Notes: generated by a model not told the origin, from the sequence alone. 64,000 nucleotides of DNA from JAGVSR01 sp963778225 (GCA_963778225.1 CAVZTR010000002.1:186001-250000); one strand, 5' to 3'; counted from the stretch's first letter, positions 33,705-42,723 are shown. Made by a program: numbers and translations.

Positions 33705-34927
33705 CCGCCGAGGACCAGGGTTTTCACCGGGATCAGCAGAGCTTGTGCGCGAATGATGATGGCATGGACGATGCCGACGGCGTCAACCCCGTGCAGCCAG
33801 AGCCGGCGAAAGAAGTTCCCCTCGGTCGCGATTGTGTCGTGGTTGTTGGAGTAGGCATTGACGATGCAGCTGGATCCCGGTGTCACGCCTTCAAGGCCGC
33901 CCTCGTACAACGGTTCGAGGTAAACAGTGATTGTGCCGGGTGCGCGGGTCTGCTGCAGGTCGACGAGTTGTTCACCGGCGCGAAACTGGCCTGCTGCAAT
34001 GAAATCCTGCACGTCCGTGATGACCAGTGGGATGATTGAAAGTGGCTTTGAGTAGCAGGTCGCCTCTGCCACCATCCCGACCTTCATGATCTGGGCTTCG
34101 ATCTGGCCGAAGCCCGCATGGAGTTGCCGCTGGGCGGTTCTGGCTGGAATGAGAATGCCTGCGGGACGCAGGACGGGACTGACGAAGTCACCGCGCTTCA
34201 GCACGAACTGCTCGATATGACCGTCGATCCCGGCGTAAACGACCGTTTTGTCGAGATCGACCTGTGCTTGGGCGAGGGCCGCCTTTGCGCTTTCCTTCTC
34301 CGCAGGCAGCAAGGTCGACAGCCGTGTTTCGGCCGCTTGTAATGCAGCATCCGCAGCGGCGACCTGACCTTTGCGCGCCTCAACCCCCACCTGGAGCTTT
34401 TCGATATCGCGCGCGGCGACGACGCCGGGGCTGCGCTGGACCAATTCCTGTTTGGTCCTGAGTTCGTCGAGGGCCTGTTGCAGTGAACCCTGAGCTTCCT
34501 GGATCTGGCCGTTGGCTTTGGCGATATCGGCTCGCGCCATTTCCATCTGCGCGTCGAGTTCGGCTACGCGACGCTTGGCCGTCTCGAGCGCGGCTTCTTG
34601 TTTCGCACTGTCGAGTTTGAAGAGTTTTTGGCCCTGCTTCACCTCGTCGGTCAGCTTGACATAGACCTCTTCGACGCGGCCCCCCGCTTCAGGCAAGATG
34701 GGGATCGTTCGGAAGAAAGACACAGCACTGGTGGTCGATGGGTGGTTGTAGAAAATCACGGTGATCAGGAGCACCGTGAGAATGAGGCAGCCGGTGATGC
34801 CCCAGCGTAGTTCATACCAAACGGAATAGAGCGTGATTTCCTTGCCGATCTCCTTGCCCTGGTAAAACCGGCGGTAGAGATAGTCGGGCACAATCGTGAA
34901 GAGCGAACAGACGAGAATTTCCAGCAT
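33698..34927 (-). CDS. HlyD-family membrane fusion protein
   Basis: A 409-residue periplasmic adaptor. One membrane helix lies at about 45-65 (WGITGCLILTVLLITVIFY), followed by a biotinyl-lipoyl half-motif (PEAGGRVEEVYVKLTDEVKQ), a long coiled-coil hairpin (~100-230, rich in Ala/Glu/Gln) and a second lipoyl half (VYAGIDGHIEQFVLKRGDFV). Such proteins link an inner-membrane transporter to an outer-membrane channel. No transporter or TolC gene is adjacent, so the substrate is unknown. It lies three bases after a small membrane protein gene with GGGAGG before its ATG, so they form an operon. Confidence 0.88.
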   Translation of the reverse strand: MLEILVCSLFTIVPDYLYRRFYQGKEIGKEITLYSVWYELRWGITGCLILTVLLITVIFYNHPSTTSAVSFFRTIPILPEAGGRVEEVYVKLTDEVKQGQKLFKLDSAKQEAALETAKRRVAELDAQMEMARADIAKANGQIQEAQGSLQQALDELRTKQELVQRSPGVVAARDIEKLQVGVEARKGQVAAADAALQAAETRLSTLLPAEKESAKAALAQAQVDLDKTVVYAGIDGHIEQFVLKRGDFVSPVLRPAGILIPARTAQRQLHAGFGQIEAQIMKVGMVAEATCYSKPLSIIPLVITDVQDFIAAGQFRAGEQLVDLQQTRAPGTITVYLEPLYEGGLEGVTPGSSCIVNAYSNNHDTIATEGNFFRRLWLHGVDAVGIVHAIIIRAQALLIPVKTLVLGGH

Positions 34928-34930
34928 GGA

Positions 34931-35404
34931 TCACGCCTCCCGCGAGGCTGTGACGGTCGTCAGCGCAGGTCGCGGCAGAGGTTCGACCGGTGGTTTTTTC
35001 GTCGTCGTCGAGGCCGTCGATACTTGATCGTGCCCATCTTCGTCGGGCGTGGTCTCGGGCGGAGGCTCGATGCCCGAAAGCTTTTCCAGCGCGCTTGCCA
35101 TCCGCTTCAGCGGCGTTGTGAAATCCGGCAGGTCGATGAGCGCGAGGAGGAGGCCAGCAACCCAAAAGGCGTGGATATGTGTGAATAGGGATAAGAGCCC
35201 GAGAACGGCAACGACTTCGAATTGCAGTTTCTTGTGGCCCATGCGCTCGGGCAGGGAGTGGAGCGTAAAGAAGAGGACGCCAATCCCGATCACGGCGGTC
35301 AGCAGCATGACCGTCGTTATCACGTAAAGCGGGTCTCCCTCGTGCGGGCCGCTGATGAATGCTGGCATGTGATGCGGGGCGAGGGGGTGTAGACCGGCGC
35401 TCAC
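34931..35404 (-). CDS. Membrane protein co-transcribed with an HlyD-type gene
   Basis: A 157-residue protein with three hydrophobic segments (VITTVMLLTAVIGIGVLFF, FEVVAVLGLLSLFTHI, WVAGLLLALIDLP) and a soluble C-terminal tail rich in Pro, Thr and Lys (KKPPVEPLPRPAL). The family is not recognised. The GTG start at 35404 has AAAGGA six bases upstream; an ATG lies twelve codons in. The gap of three bases to the HlyD-type gene implies that the two act together, possibly as an export or envelope complex. That role is inference. Confidence 0.68.
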   Translation of the reverse strand: MSAGLHPLAPHHMPAFISGPHEGDPLYVITTVMLLTAVIGIGVLFFTLHSLPERMGHKKLQFEVVAVLGLLSLFTHIHAFWVAGLLLALIDLPDFTTPLKRMASALEKLSGIEPPPETTPDEDGHDQVSTASTTTKKPPVEPLPRPALTTVTASREA

Positions 35405-35521
35405 GACTAATCCTTTAGATCGCTAACGTTAACACTCGTCGGGGAACACTTCGCGGATTGTAGGTTGCCGTCAAGTGCGTAGTCTAAGCGGAACGATTAT
35501 TGTGAAACGGCGTCTCCTAAC

Positions 35522-35977
35522 ATGCTCGGTGTAAAGCGCGATCTGCGGCTCTGGCTCGCAATGTTGGTGTGTGGCGGGCTGAGCGGTATCGCTTGCTCGG
35601 CCGGCGCTCTCGCGGGTTCGCTGCAGGGTTTGGAGGTCGCGCAGTACCAGCCGCGCGCATTCGATAGCCGTCCGCCGGATGGCCCCCCGACGCCCGCACC
35701 GCGGTCATCCAGCGGAGGGACAATGGTTCTCCCGCGCGTGCCTTATGACAACCGGCTCGACAATTCGCGCCGGTACGTTCCCGAGCGGCGGTTGCGGAGA
35801 ACACCCGACAGCCAGCGCGTCGTGCCGAAACCACCACCTGCGGGCGGGGATCCGGCGCGATTCTTCGATCCACCTGCACAAAATGCGCTCAGTTGCGAAT
35901 CGCTCAGGCGGCTCGCCGTCCGCACCAGTCGGCAATACTGGGTCCGACGCTACGAGCGGTGCATTGGCGCCAACTAG
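35522..35977 (+). CDS. Small secreted Pro/Arg-rich protein, unknown function
   Basis: A 151-residue protein with a probable signal peptide (LWLAMLVCGGLSGIACSAGALA). The middle is Pro/Arg-rich and likely disordered (RPPDGPPTPAPRSS; RRYVPERRLRRTPD). The C-terminal 30 residues (LSCESLRRLAVRTSRQYW, then YERCIGAN) carry two cysteines that could pair. No family is recognised. It is convergent with the TonB-like gene (10 bases between stops). No strong ribosome site is seen. Confidence 0.55.
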   Translation: MLGVKRDLRLWLAMLVCGGLSGIACSAGALAGSLQGLEVAQYQPRAFDSRPPDGPPTPAPRSSSGGTMVLPRVPYDNRLDNSRRYVPERRLRRTPDSQRVVPKPPPAGGDPARFFDPPAQNALSCESLRRLAVRTSRQYWVRRYERCIGAN

Positions 35978-35987
35978 GTTTTCAACG

Positions 35988-37052
35988 TCAGCGATAAATG
36001 TAGGTGACGAAGAAGACGAGATCGGCGGGCACCGCCTTGCGCGGAGGAAATGGAAAACTCGACTGCTGTGTTGCGAACACGACGCTCTGATCGAGGCCTG
36101 CTATGTTCGAGGGCTTCAGGACTGTCGTGCGAACGAGGTTTCCGTTCATATTGAGTTCGACGCGGACCGTGACGCGGCCAAAGGTGTTGCGCAGTTGCGG
36201 CATGGTGGATTGCAGCGCACGGATCACGCCGCGGGCAAAATCGTCGTTTTCGCCTGAGCGCGTAATGCCTGCCGGTCGCTGTACACCGGCGCCGCCTCCG
36301 CCTACGGGCGCCTGGAATATGGCGGGCGGCGTCAGATCCAACTTTGCCGTCTCGGTCTTTTCAGCAGGCTTCTTGGCCGGCGGCTTAGGTTTGGCTTCGA
36401 CCGGTTTATCCGCCTGTTCTTGCTTTTGCGTTGGCTGAGGCTTCTCGACGGGCTTGGCCTCTTCGGCGGCATTGTCGGATTTTGTGGCCTGCTCAGATGG
36501 CTTTGCCGATTCAGTCTTTTCCGGTGCTGGTTTGGGATCGGCTGCTTTAGGGGCAGGCTCGACGGCTTCATCCGGCAGCGTCGGGCGCAGGCTGGTCGGC
36601 GGCGTCGGCTTTTCCGCGGGCTCAGGTGCTGCGGCGGCCGGAGGTGGGGGTGGAGCAGCGGCGGCCGGCGGTTCGGCTGGAGCGGGCTGTTCGGCCGGTG
36701 GGGTCGGCGGCGGCGGTGTCGTGGTTTGAGGCGTTGGGGGAGGTGGAATTGGAGCCGGGCGTCCTGCTGCGCGATCCTCGACTGTGGCGCGGCCGTTCAG
36801 ATCTCGCTCGGTGATGATCGACACGCTAATCGCGTCATCTGCGCCTTCAGGCGCCCCAAGCCGTCGAGGCTCGGCCGTTTGGACGCGAATGAGAAGAAGC
36901 GCATGCAACGCGAGCGCCACCAACAGAAAGCGAAAGAACCGGCGATCGTCGGCCTGCGATGAGCCTCGGGTCTCCCCTTCGGCGGCCGGATCGATGATCA
37001 GATCTGTGGCGGCGCTCCCCATCAAGGCGTGGTTTAGCGCGATTTGATGCAT
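35988..37052 (-). CDS. TonB-like energy transducer
   Basis: A ~354-residue protein with the TonB layout: a cytoplasmic N-terminus, one membrane helix (FLLVALALHALLLIRV), a long Pro/Ala/Lys/Glu-rich spacer that would span the periplasm (PPPTPPAEQPAPAEPPAAAA and following), and a C-terminal TonB domain (NTFGRVTVRVELNMNGNLV). TonB couples the proton gradient through ExbB-ExbD to outer-membrane receptors. No exbBD or receptor gene is adjacent, so it could also be a TolA-like or orphan copy. The start is uncertain: ATG 37052 and 37022 are candidates and the frame runs to 37127. Confidence 0.78.
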   Translation of the reverse strand: MHQIALNHALMGSAATDLIIDPAAEGETRGSSQADDRRFFRFLLVALALHALLLIRVQTAEPRRLGAPEGADDAISVSIITERDLNGRATVEDRAAGRPAPIPPPPTPQTTTPPPPTPPAEQPAPAEPPAAAAPPPPPAAAAPEPAEKPTPPTSLRPTLPDEAVEPAPKAADPKPAPEKTESAKPSEQATKSDNAAEEAKPVEKPQPTQKQEQADKPVEAKPKPPAKKPAEKTETAKLDLTPPAIFQAPVGGGGAGVQRPAGITRSGENDDFARGVIRALQSTMPQLRNTFGRVTVRVELNMNGNLVRTTVLKPSNIAGLDQSVVFATQQSSFPFPPRKAVPADLVFFVTYIYR

Positions 37053-37253
37053 TGCGAAATGCGGCTTCCCTGATCCACCCGTCTTTTTGTGGCGTGCCGC
37101 CGCATGCGTCGGTTGAACGGGTGTCAAGCGTTTGTTCGCGGAAACGTCTTTCTTCCGGTCCTAAAACATGAATTGATGCGATCTGTTGTGGTGGACAGGT
37201 TGGCGCAAGCGCCCCTCGGTACTCGTATCGCGTTGTTTTCGAGGAGACGTGTT

Positions 37254-37475
37254 TTGGGTGATCTTCAAACCGAATTGCAGATTGGTGTCGCTGCGGCGGC
37301 CTCGCTTTACGTGATCTGGCTCGGCTATCGGGTCTATATGGCTCTCGGAAAGTGTCCGCGTTGCAGCCAGCGGCTCCCTCGTTCCGCTGATGTGTGTGGC
37401 GCGTGCGGCTGCCGCCCGCACGAAAAACCCACGAGCCGCTCGCAGGGCATTCAACGCCGGTCCGCCGCGAGCTGA
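37254..37475 (+). CDS. Short membrane protein with a zinc-ribbon motif
   Basis: A 73-residue protein with one hydrophobic segment (LQIGVAAAASLYVIWLGYRV) followed by CPRC and CGAC pairs in a compact zinc ribbon (CPRCSQRLPRSADVCGACGC), then a basic tail. The TTG at 37254 is chosen because GAGGAG lies about eight bases before it; ATG 37176 is in frame but has no ribosome site and would overlap the divergent gene's promoter. Function is unknown. It precedes a thioredoxin-CcdA pair by 74 bases. Confidence 0.5.
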   Translation: MGDLQTELQIGVAAAASLYVIWLGYRVYMALGKCPRCSQRLPRSADVCGACGCRPHEKPTSRSQGIQRRSAAS

Positions 37476-37549
37476 AGTAAGGCAACATCCGATTGAGCCC
37501 GCTGCTCCGTAAGAGGGAGGCTATGTCCTTCTGAGATGGAGACTACCGA

Positions 37550-37930
37550 ATGTCGTTTGCTCGAATTTGGGTCGCGCTCGTTGCCGTTGCAGCCGCAATT
37601 GCAGTCACCGCCCCCGCGGAAGCATTACAGACCCGTGCCTACAGCGCTGGCGCCGTAAAGAGCGCCATTGCATCGGGCAAAGAGGTCGTGGTCCACGTCT
37701 ACGCGCCTTGGTGCCTCCAGTGCCGCGCCCAGGCATCGATCCTGAACAGCATTTCGAGCCCCGGCGTCACGGTTTTCCGCGTCGACCATGATGGTCAGGC
37801 CGATGTCGTGAAGGCGCTCGGCGTGTCGCGATCCACAATCATCGCCTACAAGGGCGGCAAAGAAGTGGGGCGGATGTCATGGGGCACGAGTGAAGCCTCG
37901 GTGCGGGATGTCCTGAAGCCGCTGCTGTAA
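37550..37930 (+). CDS. Periplasmic thioredoxin-like protein
   Basis: A 126-residue thioredoxin-fold protein with a signal peptide (VALVAVAAAIAVTAPAEA) and the redox motif WCLQC (C55, C58), followed by cis-proline-like and C-terminal strands (KALGVSRSTIIAYKGGKEV). It lies seven bases before a CcdA gene, the membrane protein that passes reducing power from cytoplasmic thioredoxin to periplasmic thioredoxins. The pair is likely to keep haem-ligating cysteines or other periplasmic thiols reduced. The window encodes at least one c-type cytochrome. Confidence 0.88.
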   Translation: MSFARIWVALVAVAAAIAVTAPAEALQTRAYSAGAVKSAIASGKEVVVHVYAPWCLQCRAQASILNSISSPGVTVFRVDHDGQADVVKALGVSRSTIIAYKGGKEVGRMSWGTSEASVRDVLKPLL

Positions 37931-37937
37931 TCCAGCG

Positions 37938-38651
37938 ATGTTCAGCCTCGCTTTCGCATTTGTCGCCGGCACGCTGACGATCCTCAACCCTTGCGTTCTC
38001 CCGCTGGTGCCGGTCGTTCTTTCCGGCGCCCGGGCCCGAGGTGTGGGTGCGCCCCTCGCACTTGCGGCCGGACTTGCCTTGACATTCGGCATAGTCGGGA
38101 CAGTGCTCGCCAGCTCCGGTGCCGAGCTTGGCGACACGGGCGCGGTGAGGATGGTCGCGGCGGTTTTGATGACAGCGTTCGGCTTGGCCCTCGTGGTGCC
38201 GTCGATCGGCCACCGGCTAGAGAGTGTGCTGTTGCCGTTGACGCAATGGAGCGAGGGTGCGGCGGCGCGCCTGCCGTCTGCGGGATTGCTCGGTGCGGCC
38301 GGAATGGGTGCCGTGTTGGCCATCGCATGGGCGCCGTGCGTGGGGCCGAGCCTCGGTGCGGCCATTTCCCTGGCGGCGGCGGGCGGATCACAGGCGCACG
38401 TGTTCGCCACCATGACGGTATTCGCGCTGGGCGCTGCGGCGTCCCTCCTGTCGGCTGGGTACGTGCTGGGGCGGCTTACCGGTAGTGGCCGCGCAGCCGC
38501 CGGCCGGACGGCCCAGATCGGGCGGACGCTGCTGGGCGTCAGCTTCGTCCTCGTCGGGCTGGCGATCCTCACCGGCTACGACAAGATCGTCGAGGCAAAG
38601 ATCGTGGAGGCGATGCCCGACTGGCTCGTGCTGTTCGCCACGCAGTATTAA
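37938..38651 (+). CDS. ccdA: CcdA-type thiol-disulfide membrane transporter
   Basis: A 237-residue membrane protein of the CcdA/DsbD-beta family with the two conserved cysteines in NPCVLPLVP (C19) and WAPCVGPSLG (C134) and six hydrophobic helices. It moves electrons from cytoplasmic thioredoxin across the membrane, usually for cytochrome c maturation. The preceding gene supplies a matching periplasmic thioredoxin, so the two form a minimal pathway. Length and cysteine spacing are normal. Confidence 0.92.
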   Translation: MFSLAFAFVAGTLTILNPCVLPLVPVVLSGARARGVGAPLALAAGLALTFGIVGTVLASSGAELGDTGAVRMVAAVLMTAFGLALVVPSIGHRLESVLLPLTQWSEGAAARLPSAGLLGAAGMGAVLAIAWAPCVGPSLGAAISLAAAGGSQAHVFATMTVFALGAAASLLSAGYVLGRLTGSGRAAAGRTAQIGRTLLGVSFVLVGLAILTGYDKIVEAKIVEAMPDWLVLFATQY

Positions 38652-38755
38652 GATTGTCCAGCGTTCGCGGCAGGGGCTTTGCCGGCGGTTTCGTGTCGGC
38701 GTTGACAGCGCGCCAATTCCCCCTAGAACCCTGGGCCAACACAGGAGATACCCCC

Positions 38756-38878
38756 ATGCCGACGATGTCGAACTCGCGCCGCCGTAAGATTCAGTCTCGC
38801 CAGCGGAAGGCCAAGAACGCCAACTCGCGTGTGGCCAAGATTGCCAAGAAGGAACGCAACGCCAAACCGGCCAGCTAG
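38756..38878 (+). CDS. 40-residue highly basic small protein
   Basis: A 40-residue protein, more than a third Lys or Arg (RRRKIQSRQRKAKN, KIAKKERNAK), with no hydrophobic segment. An AGGAG about nine bases before ATG 38756 is one of the better ribosome sites in this window, which argues that it is translated. It lies 104 bases after ccdA and ends 11 bases before the convergent sugar dehydrogenase. Composition suggests nucleic-acid or ribosome binding. No family is recognised with certainty. Confidence 0.6.
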   Translation: MPTMSNSRRRKIQSRQRKAKNANSRVAKIAKKERNAKPAS

Positions 38879-38889
38879 GCTTCAGCGGG

Positions 38890-40107
38890 TCAACGCTGCG
38901 CATCCTTCTCATGTGGCTTGAGCCGCAGAAGCCCGCCGTCTTCGCCGTCCTTCAGCACAAAAAGATCACCGTTCGCGGCTTCCATGACATCGCGGACCCG
39001 CATCTTCATGTCGATCCGCTCGAATTCGCTCGCGGTGTCGCCCTTCACGTCGACAACGACGAGACCTTTGGCGGTGAGACCCCCGATCAGAGCCTTGCCG
39101 GTCCAATTCGCAAAGCGGGTGCCTTTGTAGAAGATCAAGCCGGCGGGTGAGATGACCGGCGTCCATGTTATGACGGGCTTCTTGAATTCGGGCCGTGTCT
39201 CATGCCGCGGAATCTTCTGCCGGTCGTAATGGTCACCGTTGGAAACGGCGGGCCATCCGTAATCGGCGCCGCGCTCGATCAGATTGAATTCATCGCCGCC
39301 GAGCGGTCCCATTTCATGGATCCACAGCTTGCCGGTCGCGGGATCGAATGCGATGCCCAGCGGATTGCGGTGGCCCGTGCTCCACACGTCGCGGCGTGTG
39401 TTCTTCGGTCCCTGATCCATATTGTCGGCAGGGAGCACGCCATCTGAGTTGATGCGCACGATCTTGCCGGCGTTCGTGGTGGGATCGTGGGAGAGGAAGC
39501 GCTGCCGTTCGCCTGACGTGATGAACAGCTTGCCATCACCGGAGAACGTCATCTGTCCACCGAAGTGACCGCGGCCGATCTGCTTGGGTTCCTGGCGCCA
39601 GATGACTTCGACGTTCTTTAGTTTCGTGCCGTCGAGTTCGGCTCGGGCCACCGCGAGGCCCTTCAAAACGACATCACTGTTGGGACCGTCATCGCCGACG
39701 CGCGGGTCACCTGGATCAGAGGCATTTTCGGGCTGCTGTTCGGCAGGTTCCGCGTACGACAGGTAGATGGTGTTGTTGATCGAAAAGCCGGGGTCGGTCA
39801 CGACGCCGAGCAGTCCGCCCTGGCCTTCGAAATGCACTTCCGGAACGCCTTCGATGGGCTCGGACAGTTTGCCGTTTTCGAAGAGGCGCAGGCGACCCGG
39901 CTTTTCGGTGATGAGCAGGCGGTCACCCGGTAGAACCGCGATCTTCCAAGGATGCTCCAATGGAGCCAGCATCTCAGCTGCGATCGCGCCGGATTTGGCC
40001 GTAAATTCTTGTGTTTGTCCTTGTTGTGCCGAGGCTGCATCAAACATCGCTGCCGCTCCCAAAACCCAAGCGCCCAGCGCCACTTGCCTTCGCCACGTCA
40101 CCGTCAT
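38890..40107 (-). CDS. Second PQQ-dependent sugar dehydrogenase family protein
   Basis: A 405-residue periplasmic beta-propeller with a signal peptide (LGAWVLGAAAMFDAASA). Family blocks include LEHPWKIAVLPGDRLLITEK, GRLRLFENGKL, VLPADNMDQGPKN, STGHRNPLGIAFDPATG and HEMGPLGGDEFN. It belongs to the YliI/aldose sugar dehydrogenase branch and is a distant paralogue of the enzyme at 23635-24915. The HFGGQM block holds the usual catalytic histidine position. No cytochrome gene adjoins this copy. The physiological substrate is unknown. Confidence 0.88.
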   Translation of the reverse strand: MTVTWRRQVALGAWVLGAAAMFDAASAQQGQTQEFTAKSGAIAAEMLAPLEHPWKIAVLPGDRLLITEKPGRLRLFENGKLSEPIEGVPEVHFEGQGGLLGVVTDPGFSINNTIYLSYAEPAEQQPENASDPGDPRVGDDGPNSDVVLKGLAVARAELDGTKLKNVEVIWRQEPKQIGRGHFGGQMTFSGDGKLFITSGERQRFLSHDPTTNAGKIVRINSDGVLPADNMDQGPKNTRRDVWSTGHRNPLGIAFDPATGKLWIHEMGPLGGDEFNLIERGADYGWPAVSNGDHYDRQKIPRHETRPEFKKPVITWTPVISPAGLIFYKGTRFANWTGKALIGGLTAKGLVVVDVKGDTASEFERIDMKMRVRDVMEAANGDLFVLKDGEDGGLLRLKPHEKDAQR

Positions 40108-40179
40108 CGCACCACATCCCTGGAACCTTGTTGAGAGGACACAGGCGGGGTAACCGCGAGGACGGGCGGAGGTTCCGAG

Positions 40180-42396
40180 CTAATGCCCGGCCATGTAATC
40201 GGGCAGCCAGGCCTCGTTGAGGGCACGGAGTTTTGCGAGAGGGTAGGGGTCCTCGTCACCGCGGATGGTGATTGCGTCGCCGCCGACTTTGCCGACCACG
40301 CGGGCGGGCAGGGCGAGGAGGCGGGCGCGTTCGAGGACCTCTTCCGCTTTCGCCGGTGTGACGGAGAGGACATAGCGGCCCTGGTCTTCGCCGAACCAGA
40401 CGGCGTGAGGCGGCAGGGTGCCTTCATACGGATAGAGATCGACGCCCATGTTGCCGGCAAGCGCCATTTCCATGACCGCGATGAGGAGACCGCCGTCGGA
40501 GCAATCGTGCACGGCGGAGACGTTGTCTTCGCGGATGAGTGCGCGGACGAGGCGGCCGGCCTTCAATTCATCGGCGAGATCGACGGGAGGAGGCGCGCCT
40601 TCGAATTTGCCGGCGATGATTCCCTGATAAAGCGACTGGCCGAGCCAGCCTCGCTCGAGGCCAATGACGACGAGGAGATCGCCGTCGCGCTTCAGGGCGA
40701 TATCTGCGATCTTCGATACATCGGGGACAAGGCCGACGCCGCCGATGGCGGGCGTGGGCGGGATGCCGATCCCGTTGGTCTCGTTGTAAAGCGAGACGTT
40801 GCCGGAGACGACGGGATAATCGAGGACGCGGCAGGCTTCGCCCATGCCCTTCACGCTCGCCACGAACTGACCCATGATCTCGGGACGCTCGGGGTTGGCG
40901 AAGTTCATGTTGTCGGTGATGGCGATGGGGTCGGCGCCGACAGCGCAGAGGTTGCGCCAGGTTTCGACCACGGCCTGCTTGGTGCCCATTTCCGGATCGG
41001 CGGCGACATAGCGGGGTGTGACATCGCAGGTGGCCGCGATGCCCTTCTGCGTGCCGTGGATGCGTACGACGCCGGCGTCACCGCCCGGGCGGCCGACCGT
41101 GTCGCCCATCACCATGTGATCGTACTGCTGGTAGATCCAGCGGCGCGAGGCGAGTGCGGGCGAGGCCATCATCGTGGTCAACGCGTTCGTCAGGCTGTTG
41201 GGTGCCGGAACCCATTCGGGCAGTACGGGCGCGGGTGGCACGGGATGAAAGTACGGCCGCTCGTACATCGGCGCGGAGTTGGCGAGCACCGGAACCGGTA
41301 GATCGGCTTCGATCTTGCCCTTGTGCGTGACGATCATGCGGCCGGTGTCGGTGGTCCTGCCGATGACGGCGAAGTCGAGACCCCACTTGGTGAAGATCTT
41401 TTCGGCGTCGGGTTCGCGCCCCGGCTTCAGGATCATCAACATGCGCTCCTGGCTTTCGGAGAGCATCATTTCGTAGGCGGTCATGTTGGCTTCACGCTGG
41501 GGGACGTGGTCGAGAATGAGTTCGATACCGACGCCGCCCTTGTCGGCCATTTCGGAGGTGGAGGACGTGAGACCGGCCGCCCCCATGTCTTGAATGGCGA
41601 TGATCATGTCGGTCGCCATCAGTTCGAGGCAGGCTTCGATGAGCAGCTTCTCGGTGAAGGGGTCGCCGACCTGAACAGTGGGACGTTTCTCGTCACTCTT
41701 GTCGTCGAATTCGGCGGACGCCATGGTCGCGCCGTGGATGCCGTCGCGGCCGGTTTTGGAACCGACATAGACGACGGGAAGACCTACGCCCTTGGCGGCC
41801 GAGTAGAAGATCTTGTCGGTCTTGGCGAGGCCGACGCACATGGCGTTGACGAGGATGTTGTTGTTGTAGCCCGCGTCGAAATTGGTTTCGCCGCCGATGG
41901 TGGGGACGCCGGTGCAGTTGCCGTAGTGCGCGATGCCGGCCACGACGCCGTCGACGAGATGGCGGGTTTTTGGATGTTCGGGGGCGCCGAAGCGCAGCGC
42001 GTTGAGATTGGCGACGGGGCGCGCGCCCATCGTGAAGACGTCTCGCATGATGCCGCCGACGCCGGTGGCCGCGCCCTGGAACGGCTCGATGTATGAGGGG
42101 TGGTTATGGCTTTCCATCTTGAAGACCGCGCAGTCGCCGTCTCCGAGATCAACGACGCCTGCATTCTCGCCGGGGCCTTGAATGACTTTCGGCCCCGAGG
42201 TCGGCAACGTCTTGAGCCAGACGCGGGAGGATTTGTACGAGCAGTGCTCGGACCACATGACGGAGAAGATACCCAACTCGGTCAGCGAGGGCTCGCGGCC
42301 AAGGATCTTCAACAGCCGCTGGTATTCGTCGGGCTTGAGCCCATGCTCGGCAACGACTTCGGGCGTGATGGCGGGCTTTTCGGCTGCGTCTTGCAT
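40180..42396 (-). CDS. purL: Phosphoribosylformylglycinamidine synthase subunit PurL
   Basis: A 738-residue small-type PurL, which with PurQ and PurS converts FGAR to FGAM in purine synthesis. The ATP/metal motifs are complete (MWSEHCSYKSSRVWLKTLPT begins the family block; FKMESHNHPSYIEPFQGAAT, DMGAAGLTSSTSEMADKGGV, HDCSDGGLLIAVMEMALAGN). Length fits the ~740-residue form that needs separate PurQ and PurS, not the fused enzyme. Start 42396 is chosen by similarity (MQDAAEKPAITPEVV); the frame continues to 42483 without support. purQ and purS are not in the window. Confidence 0.96.
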   Translation of the reverse strand: MQDAAEKPAITPEVVAEHGLKPDEYQRLLKILGREPSLTELGIFSVMWSEHCSYKSSRVWLKTLPTSGPKVIQGPGENAGVVDLGDGDCAVFKMESHNHPSYIEPFQGAATGVGGIMRDVFTMGARPVANLNALRFGAPEHPKTRHLVDGVVAGIAHYGNCTGVPTIGGETNFDAGYNNNILVNAMCVGLAKTDKIFYSAAKGVGLPVVYVGSKTGRDGIHGATMASAEFDDKSDEKRPTVQVGDPFTEKLLIEACLELMATDMIIAIQDMGAAGLTSSTSEMADKGGVGIELILDHVPQREANMTAYEMMLSESQERMLMILKPGREPDAEKIFTKWGLDFAVIGRTTDTGRMIVTHKGKIEADLPVPVLANSAPMYERPYFHPVPPAPVLPEWVPAPNSLTNALTTMMASPALASRRWIYQQYDHMVMGDTVGRPGGDAGVVRIHGTQKGIAATCDVTPRYVAADPEMGTKQAVVETWRNLCAVGADPIAITDNMNFANPERPEIMGQFVASVKGMGEACRVLDYPVVSGNVSLYNETNGIGIPPTPAIGGVGLVPDVSKIADIALKRDGDLLVVIGLERGWLGQSLYQGIIAGKFEGAPPPVDLADELKAGRLVRALIREDNVSAVHDCSDGGLLIAVMEMALAGNMGVDLYPYEGTLPPHAVWFGEDQGRYVLSVTPAKAEEVLERARLLALPARVVGKVGGDAITIRGDEDPYPLAKLRALNEAWLPDYMAGH

Positions 42397-42558
42397 CGGC
42401 TCTCGTGCGGTCTTGGGTGAGGACGGGCGGGTTATAGCGGCTGCGCACGGGCTTGTCGCGCACAGGGGTGTCGCTTGTCCCAAGCGGATTGCGGCTTCAC
42501 GCGGCGACAGCGCGATCTGGTCCGGCGGCCCAGGAACGCAGCGCGCTTTGAGTCCGCT

Positions 42559-42572
42559 TTGATCCGGATCAT
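42559..42572. promoter_or_regulatory. FNR/FixK-type anaerobox (9 of 10 conserved bases)
   Basis: TTGATCCGGATCAT matches TTGAT-N4-ATCAA at nine of ten positions. It lies in the divergent gap between purL and the first of two tandem secreted-protein genes, 152 bases before that gene. FNR/FixK regulators respond to oxygen limitation in this group. No such regulator is in the window. Otherwise 42397-42723 holds nothing I can identify. Confidence 0.4.
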
Positions 42573-42723
42573 GCGAGGACGCGATGTCCGAGAGGCATTT
42601 GGCTTCGTTTTATCAGCGATCTGAGGGGGGTAGAGTTTTCGTCAAGCGCCGGGTGCGATTTGACGGACCCGTCATCGGTCGCCCGCCCCGGCCATTCAGC
42701 CGATGACCAACCAGGATTAAGCC

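Noticed and set aside
35443..35466. Possible EcfG-type general stress promoter (GGAAC then GGTT) before the gene at 35522
   Set aside because: The spacing is 15, not 16-17, and one base of the second element is off.
40183..41301. 372-residue plus-strand ORF over purL
   Set aside because: Antisense shadow of a well-conserved gene.
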